A DNA stretch of 64,000 bases from Diogma glabrata (taxonomy: Eukaryota; Arthropoda; Insecta; Diptera; Cylindrotomidae), in assembly GCA_963693315.1 (NCBI GenBank), contig OY856186.1, positions 94,762,132-94,826,131 on the forward strand, written 5' to 3'. Positions 58,501-64,000 of the stretch are shown here, one piece after another (positions within the stretch are counted from its first letter, which is position 1; each line of letters opens with the position of its first letter). The notes under the pieces were generated by a model. That model saw only the letters and a list, made by a program, of their open reading frames with translations, made no database searches and was not told where the DNA came from. Made by a program: the position numbers and the translations under genes.

Positions 58501-59320
58501 TGTTTGTTGATAACTTTTCATCCGAAACGTAAAAAATGTCGGCGTATTGCTTACAAATCTCTAAAAGCGATTGTTTTGCTTCGTTTTCCAATTCTTCTAA
58601 ATTTAATTCATCAGAAATCTTGTTAAATCTTTGCTCTAATGTCATACTGCTCTTGATTTTATCCATTCGTAATACATGATAGTTTGTAATTGGTACTATC
58701 CTTGCGGCTATATCTTTTATTACGACGTCATGTTCTTTTGTGTTTAAAATTTTGACGTTTGCAGTGCCTTTCGCTGGTACTATGACATTCGCTATAAATA
58801 CTCCTTCTTGTATTTCCTGATTGAGTATAACGCTGTCCTCTTTTAAATCTATGTTGACTGCTTTAATAACTTCACACCTTGCTGGTACGATAAATCCGCT
58901 CTCATCTGGTAGTCGTGTATTCATTGGTAATACGACTTCTGCTTCATTAATATATATTGAGATTGTATATGTTTCATAATCAATTTTGCAACAATTTCTA
59001 TGCAAAAAATCTCTGCCTAATATGCCATCCGTCACTATTGGAAATTCCTCGTTAATTAAGTGGAATTCCTGCTCCACATTATTATTATTAATATTTAAAA
59101 TCGCATTCACTGTTCCTAGTGAATAAGTTTCATTGCTAGTAACGCCCGTAATCTTACATCTTTCATCATTAATATTTATATGCTCTGTTACTTTATTTAC
59201 TTTGAGCAGAGAAATATCTGCTCCGGTATCAATTAAAAAATTTTTATATCCTTGCGTTATATTCGTGCGAATTTTTACGTAATTAGAATTTGTACTAAGA
59301 TTTAGCTTAAATATTTTCAT
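55562..59320 (-). CDS. pol: Ty3/gypsy Pol polyprotein (PR-RT-RNase H-IN)
   Basis: 1252 codons, no stop. Protease FLIDTGADISLL (DTG at 31-33). RT: YRLVVDFRQLN (341-351), FSTLDLTSSFHQIEL (377-391), RLPFGLK (412-418), catalytic FLYVDDIIIFG (440-450). RNase H: TTDASNYALG (D591), E632, VVTDHRPL (D657), NADALSR (D700). Then a long linker with two YSDNP...EKL repeats (787-802, 830-844). Integrase: HHCC zinc finger (HDTKHYGGHAG, 919-929; CELC, 957-960), catalytic D989 (SMDTVG), E1048 where Asp is usual (KTEMGTEF), and E1084 (GSIERNH), keeping D-35-E spacing; basic C-terminus. The start codon overlaps the gag stop as ATGA. The enzymes make and integrate the DNA copy; the D to E change should impair integration. 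Confidence 0.92.
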   Translation of the reverse strand: MKIFKLNLSTNSNYVKIRTNITQGYKNFLIDTGADISLLKVNKVTEHININDERCKITGVTSNETYSLGTVNAILNINNNNVEQEFHLINEEFPIVTDGILGRDFLHRNCCKIDYETYTISIYINEAEVVLPMNTRLPDESGFIVPARCEVIKAVNIDLKEDSVILNQEIQEGVFIANVIVPAKGTANVKILNTKEHDVVIKDIAARIVPITNYHVLRMDKIKSSMTLEQRFNKISDELNLEELENEAKQSLLEICKQYADIFYVSDEKLSTNNFYKQTIPVVDNSPVYIKNYRLPQAHLEEIDKQVNKLIREDVIEVSRSNYNSPLLIVPKKSANDQASYRLVVDFRQLNKKIMDDKFPLTRLDDILDNLCRAKYFSTLDLTSSFHQIELDKESRHLTSFSTNKGQFQFKRLPFGLKISTNSFQRMLTIALAGLEAEAFLYVDDIIIFGCSLKHHNMNLIKTFERLREYNLKLNAKKCNFLKTEVTYLGHLITNEGIKTDPKKYEVIKNYPTPISADETKRFTAFCNYYRRFIPNFAEIAKPLNNLTKKNATFDWTDECNKAFKMLKEKLINPPILKYPDFNEIFVITTDASNYALGAVLSQGEIGKDLPISYASRSLNKHEINKPVIEKELLAIHWAINFFRPYVYARKFKVVTDHRPLISLFTHKNPSSKLTRIRLDLSDYDFEIIYKQGKSNTNADALSRIKIDSETLKAMIPTTVNIVTRAMKKKEETTDVERNNNAEMDKGGQLYAWNCTSISEVRNLKNLKFIIYESLQNDNNNDEFQTYSDNPLKNLGSMKEKLGCKSKYKLAHKDKNNYISINDKEVLVQYSDNPRMNLDFMLEKLIFSMHAENIGKLALKSNDVIFTHIDMNEFKRKFTELQSDLNKINKQTNLKIIIYDAPLRIENKDKMLEIIKEFHDTKHYGGHAGIRRTIAKIKQRYIFKNLNKLVKNYISRCELCTKNKQIRHVKEKLTITETPKTSFEIISMDTVGPLRLSNTNRYILTIQCELTKFVEAIPLENKEARTIAKALVEKFILKYGNFKILKTEMGTEFVKEIMKHVCSFFSISHVTSTPYHHETLGSIERNHRVLNEYLLAFTNDYNWEEWIPYFVFCYNITPHTDTNHSPFELIFGRLATLPTDEKFTTSAPVYNLDDYVQELRYRLQQAHAKANELLHLAKIKRKESYDLNANPIELKIGELVWLKAGDRKKLDAPYSGPYEVIDIKETNVEIRKGNIIKKIHKNRLKKYKPIED

Positions 59321-60582
59321 TGGGATTTTACAATCATGGAGTCGTCCGTTATCTGGACTTCGGAGACTCCTTCCCAGTTTTCCGCCTGAGTTATATTAAC
59401 TCTATTACTATTTCTTCTAACATTATTATTATTATTATTATTAAATTGATTATAGTTTCCATTCTGTTGGAAATTATTTTTATTAAAATTATTAAAATTC
59501 CTATGATTATTTTGAGCAATATTTCTATTTCTATACCCATTTTTATTAAAATCATTATTATTAAAATATTTATTTTGATTATTGTAATTATTAAAATTTC
59601 TATTATTTTGGTTAGTTAAAATTAAAATTTTTGTTGTTTTTATAGTTCGCATTTCTTGACTTAAAATTTCTACCCATCTGATTTCTAAAATCATTTCTAA
59701 AACGTCGCGAATTGAAATGTAGCATGTGCGCGGTTTTAGTTTGCTCTTCTACTTCTGAAGCGTATTGGATCGTTTCCTGTAATGAGCCTAACCTTGCAGC
59801 ATATACCGTATTCTTTAGCGGTTCATTTAACCCGATTTTATAAGCATTGAGACCTGCTTGCTCATTTAATTTGGTTATAATATCGGTGTGTGCTTCACCC
59901 TGCTCTGATATCTGCAGTGAATTCAGCTCCGTAATTAATTGCTCTATTTTATTTCCAAAACTTTCGGCTGACTGATTACCTTGCCTTGATTGAGCTATCT
60001 GTGTTTGTAAATTCAGAGATGTGGATCGTTTCTTAAAAATTTTATTGAATAGGTCTTTTAGTTCTTGGATTGTCTTCGGTGTTTTAGCAGCTATAAGTTT
60101 GGTCTTGGCGTTTGCTGTCAACCTAGTATCTAAGATGAATTTTATCAATTTTTCTTTTTCCTGATTATTATTTAGTGTGTCACTAAAGTGTTGTATCAGG
60201 TTCAGAAATATTGGCAATTCATTAGATTTGCCATCGAAAATTGGCACAATTTTCAATGTTTTTTCTATATCGAAAGAATGTTGTCCAAGTTATCACTCTG
60301 TAGAGAAATTTCTAAAAGATTTTCAGAATAGTCTTTTAGTTTTTCTTTGAGTTCTTTGTAAACTTCCGTGAATCTACTCTTCAATTTATTAGTTATCTCA
60401 TCATCTGTATCTAAATTTAGCTTTGTGAATAGGGTTCTAAACTCTGTCCTTAAATTTTTTAATTGAGTAGAACAGTTTAAGATGTGTTCATGCGAAAATT
60501 TCCTGTTTGGATTCTTTTTTAGATTAGTGAGTGTTCTTTGCAACTCTTTTATTATTTCGTTACCCCTTTTCACTAATTCCAT
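59317..60582 (-). pseudogene. gag: Ty3/gypsy Gag, broken by two frame changes
   Basis: Three minus-strand segments: 60265-60582 (105 codons, MELVKRGNEIIKELQRTLTN, helical, capsid N-part), 59612-60256 (214 codons, IVPIFDGKSNELPIFLNLIQ to RRFRNDFRNQMGRNF; the retrotransposon gag/capsid core) and 59317-59694 (N-, F- and R-rich tail, then ENWEGVSEVQITDDSMIVKS). No CCHC zinc knuckle; the Asn/Arg-rich tail probably binds RNA instead, as in other gypsy-type Gags. The frame breaks fall near 60260 and near 59615-59690. Gag forms the particle in which reverse transcription happens, so this copy likely cannot make one. Confidence 0.85.
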
Positions 60583-60739
60583 ATATCAAAGTGAACTATC
60601 AAAACAAACTATAACACCTTTAACTATCATAACCACACTATCAAAATATTTTATATTAAGAGAAAATTTAAAACAACATAAAATTTATTTTTAAAATATA
60701 TATTTTTTCATTAATAGAAATTTTTTTTTTTTTGTTTAT

Positions 60740-60961
60740 TTAAACTGTGTTTCTTATAATTTCAGTTCTGACATTTTTCTTAATATTAGTTTTTATCTTA
60801 TAGAGTAAAAATAGTATGGCTAATACAATGATTATCACGATTACTATAATTTCATATTTATTAATTTCGTTAACGCCCGATTGAATGTTGGTTGCGGAAC
60901 CAGCTCCATTAGATATAAAGACCTCCTCAGTACGGTCTGGTTTTCTCGCGGAATTTCCCAT
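60740..60961 (-). CDS. 73-aa predicted acylated membrane peptide in gypsy leader
   Basis: Starts MGNSARKPDRTEE: a Gly at position 2 followed by N-S, which fits an N-myristoylation site. Residues about 36-54 (YEIIVIVIIIVLAILFLLY) form one clear membrane segment, followed by a basic tail KIKTNIKKNVRTEIIR. It lies between the 5' LTR and gag, on the same strand, about 160 bases before the gag start, in a region that is otherwise very AT-rich and non-coding. Gypsy elements are not normally described with a gene here. It might steer Gag or the RNA to membranes; that is speculation. It is not env-like: no signal peptide, no ectodomain. Confidence 0.5.
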   Translation of the reverse strand: MGNSARKPDRTEEVFISNGAGSATNIQSGVNEINKYEIIVIVIIIVLAILFLLYKIKTNIKKNVRTEIIRNTV

Positions 60962-61170
60962 TTAAGAATTGTTATTAGCTATATTATTTTTAATTATAGT
61001 TTTGTTTTTATTATTAAAAAAAATTTTTTTAGAAATTAAATTGTAACGTTAAATATAAAATTGTAATTTAGTATTAAAATGAAAATAAAAAAATTTTTTA
61101 GGAACATAAAGTATTTAAAATTATTCTTAACTAATTTTATAAAAAGTTTTTGAAATTAATATTTATTATG
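60962..61170 (-). other. gypsy leader, no primer site found
   Basis: AT-rich leader between the partial LTR repeat and the 73-codon ORF. A tRNA primer-binding site (starting TGG just inside the LTR) could not be found at either 61268 or 61170. Confidence 0.45.
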
Positions 61171-61268
61171 ACAAATTCTCCTCACTAAAAGATAAATTAT
61201 TTAGTGCAACTTTTAAATGGAACTTACGCATAATTTCGAAGAGGATTACAACCGTTATATGGCGACCT
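61171..61268 (-). repeat. 98-bp partial LTR repeat next to 5' LTR
   Basis: aaattctcctcactaaaaga to gttatatggcgacc repeats 61469-61563 of the adjoining LTR, with one clear difference (cataatttcg against cataacttcg). The 3' LTR has no such extra piece. It sits where the primer-binding site should be. Confidence 0.85.
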
Positions 61269-62089
61269 TGCAGGACTTCGTCAGACTTATATATATGAAT
61301 AAAAAACACTTGTTTATAGTTAGACAAATATATAAATCTGACGAAGTCCATTTTGCCTAGCATAAGTGACTTCTAACAATTGGAGTATAACAACCATTTG
61401 ATTTGAGCAAAGTGTTGTTATATAAAAATTGGACGGTTCTGACTAACGGACTCTTGGACTGAATATAAATTCTCCTCACTAAAAGATAAATTATTTAGTG
61501 CAACTTTTAATGGAACTTACGCATAACTTCGAAGAGGATTACAACCGTTATATGGCGACCTATGCCAAACCGAGCGAGAAGGAACTTTTTAAGCTCATCA
61601 AGAGGCAACCGATTTCAATTGAGGAGTATAAATTGAGGAAACCTGTTGTAATTGAAAAACAAAAACAAACTTTATTTCTAACAAGCCAAAAAGAGGAGGT
61701 CAGCTGGCGAAATTAAACCAAGAAATTACCAGTTTACATCGATTGATAGTGATTTCGAGCGAAGAACAAAAAGTTATATTCTTAAAGAAAGCCGCTGAAC
61801 TGAAGATAGAGAAAAATAAAATAATAAAGAAAAAAAAGGATACTAAGAAGTCAGCAAAATTAAAACTAAACTAAAACTTTATATTAAGCTTATAATAAAT
61901 ATGAATTTCATAAACTTTCTTTCGGTTTGTAATAAATTATATTTATTTTCACATATGTTTTTTGTTATCGTGTGAAAATGATTTTGCGGTTTGTTTACTT
62001 TAGAATATAATGGAAATTTGTTGTTTATTTTATGTGCGGTCATTGTAAGATTTTGTAGGAGTTAAGGGATGATGTGTAGATACATTACA
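61269..62089 (-). repeat. 5' LTR, 821 bp
   Basis: Matches 54596-55420 with scattered single-base differences and a 5-bp gap at its left edge (gcaggacttcg against gcaaaatggacttcg). It ends at cattaca on the plus strand. 61498-61716 is the frame-shifted copy of the antisense ORF. Because the right flank is an older gypsy remnant, it could in principle be the 3' LTR of that element, but near-identity with 54596-55420 argues for one pair. Confidence 0.75.
61498..61716 (+). pseudogene. frame-shifted copy of the LTR antisense ORF
   Basis: Same start as 54842 (MELTHNFEEDYNRYMATYAK), but a one-base loss in an A-run shifts it after VVIEKQKQ and it stops at 72 codons. The rest of the original frame is still legible to its right. 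Confidence 0.5.
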
Positions 62090-62193
62090 CAGTGTATTCC
62101 CTATGGCGATACTTGGATTTTTACTATATATTATATATTACTAGAATTCCTCTTTTATTCTTTTTATTTAATTCAATCATTCGCAAACTATCA

Positions 62194-63080
62194 TTATTTT
62201 CTTTGTTTCTTTATTATATGACGTGATTCTTTATCTTCTATTGACAAGGTTCTCATATTTCTTATCTCTGATATAGAGGTGCAGTTCCATGAATAAAGTT
62301 GATCAGACTCCTTCAAATCTGCAGAGATATTCGTATTGTTCTTTTCCTTTCTTGTCATAGCCCTCGTTTTAACTGTATTTACCGTGGATGTCGGTATCAT
62401 CGCTTTAAGCGTGTCTGAGTTTACTTCTATTCTAGATAATGCGTCAGCGTTTGCATTCATCTTTCCTTGTTTATAAATGATTTGAAAATCATAATCAGAT
62501 AAGTCTAATCTGATTCTTGTTAGTTTTGATGACGGATTTTTGTGCGTGAACAGACTCACTAATGGCCTGTGGTCTGTCACCACTGTGAATTTCCTCCCAT
62601 AGACATACGCTCTAAAAAAATTTATGGCCCGTCGTTTATCGATTATAGTTTTGTTGTATACACTGGGCAAAATTGTTTTTCTCAATCGTTCTAAGGTTTA
62701 AGCAGGTTCGTATTGTGGTGTGTCAAGCTACACCCGAATATAAATATGTCTTCGACATTTAAGAATACTTCTGCTGCTAGACCAGCTAGTGCCATGGATA
62801 ACATTCTTTGAAAGCTGTTGGTTGATATTTTTTATCCAAATTGTAATCTTTAAATCGATTATGCTTTTTTCTGGTGTTATTGAATCTGCTATAAATACAC
62901 CATTTTGTATTTCTTCGCTTACTATGTGGAATTTCTGACTAACTCTTTCGTCATCTAAATCTAATGTTGTTATAAGCGTACCTAAAGTGTGCGATTCATA
63001 TTTTGTTACACCAATTATCTTATGAGTATCGTCTGTTAATACTACATTTTCTTTTACTATACTTTCTTTGAGGAGTGCGA
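62194..63080 (-). pseudogene. second Ty3/gypsy Pol remnant, rearranged
   Basis: Minus-strand pieces related to the pol at 55562-59320 but clearly of another subfamily: protease part (ALLKESIVKENVVLTDDTHK to KFHIVSEE, about 62920-63080) joined directly to IQNGVFIADSITPEKS, an RT piece (about 62740-62830, around the VDD region), and RNase H (62194-62660: VVTDHRPLVSLFTHKNPSSK, NANADALSRIEV). Large internal deletions lie between them. Its 5' part is cut off inside the protease by the LINE and GA repeat to its right. Confidence 0.75.

Positions 63081-64000
<920 letters not shown>

Larger units (their letters stand above)
54596..62089 (-). mobile_element. Ty3/gypsy retrotransposon, nearly complete, no env
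   Basis: Order on the minus strand: 5' LTR (62089-61269), partial LTR repeat (61268-61171), leader with a 73-codon ORF (60961-60740), gag (60582-59317, two frame breaks), pol (59320-55562), polypurine tract, 3' LTR (55420-54596). The LTRs are about 98 percent alike by eye. No envelope gene. No target duplication is visible: the left flank is gttaa, the right flank cagtg. Gag without zinc knuckles and the gag-stop/pol-start overlap recall the gypsy/17.6 branch. A copy unlikely to move on its own because of gag, integrase and primer-site damage. Confidence 0.85.

Noticed and set aside
59320..59619. Isoleucine-rich plus-strand ORF with apparent membrane segments
   Set aside because: It is the antisense shadow of the Asn-rich gag tail (AAT/ATT complementarity).
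51622..62089. One gypsy element with LTRs at 51622 and 61269
   Set aside because: The LTRs are unrelated in sequence and length, and the integrase at 52505 belongs to a different gypsy branch from the pol at 55562.

Overview
The window is AT-rich animal nuclear DNA, almost certainly from an insect. Evidence for this: one host gene with ten GT-AG exons recognisable as ninein (Bsg25D in Drosophila), long AT-rich introns, and a dense load of arthropod-type transposable elements (hAT, Jockey/CR1-, RTE- and LOA/R1-like LINEs, Ty3/gypsy, Crypton-like). No prokaryotic gene, operon, CRISPR array or plasmid function is seen. The insect order cannot be fixed from the sequence alone.

Layout. 1-22458 is a transposon graveyard upstream of (or in an early intron of) the host gene. 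It holds one hAT-like family with CAGGGTTGCA termini (right end of a copy at 1-639, complete copies at 3229-4858, 10766-12096, 13164-14485 and 16006-16985; each complete copy has a perfect 8-bp target duplication) and a second hAT-like element with CAAGGTTGGCA termini (8275-10503). These are nested in or next to broken Jockey-like LINEs, an RTE-like LINE, a tRNA-derived SINE and short LINE derivatives. 22459-46595 (+) is the ninein homologue; its first coding exon(s) are upstream of what can be seen. Its introns hold an (AT)n tract, a LOA/R1-like LINE remnant, a perfect 32-bp hairpin, a ggattggata minisatellite, and two nearly full-length CR1/Jockey-group LINEs on the gene's strand (33445-37056, 37514-41154).

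48577-50655 is a dead Crypton-like tyrosine-recombinase element. 51622-53225 is the 3' end of a Ty3/gypsy element with a 178-bp LTR. 54596-62089 (minus) is a nearly complete Ty3/gypsy element: two LTRs of about 820 bp, a broken gag, an intact 1252-codon pol, no env, an extra 73-aa membrane-peptide ORF in the leader, and a 117-codon ORF antisense within the LTR. 62194-63080 is a second gypsy relative, broken by an RTE-like LINE (63251-64000) whose 3' tail is a long GA/TC repeat.

Most useful observations: (i) short elements made of the 5' head and 3' tail of the window's own CR1/Jockey-group LINE, one of them co-amplified inside a hAT element; (ii) an EN reading-frame break shared by both LINE copies; (iii) the leader ORF and LTR-antisense ORF of the gypsy element; (iv) loss of catalytic residues in the gypsy integrase (D to E), one LINE reverse transcriptase (D to G) and the Crypton recombinase (R to stop). 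All family names rest on motif reading by eye, not on database searches.
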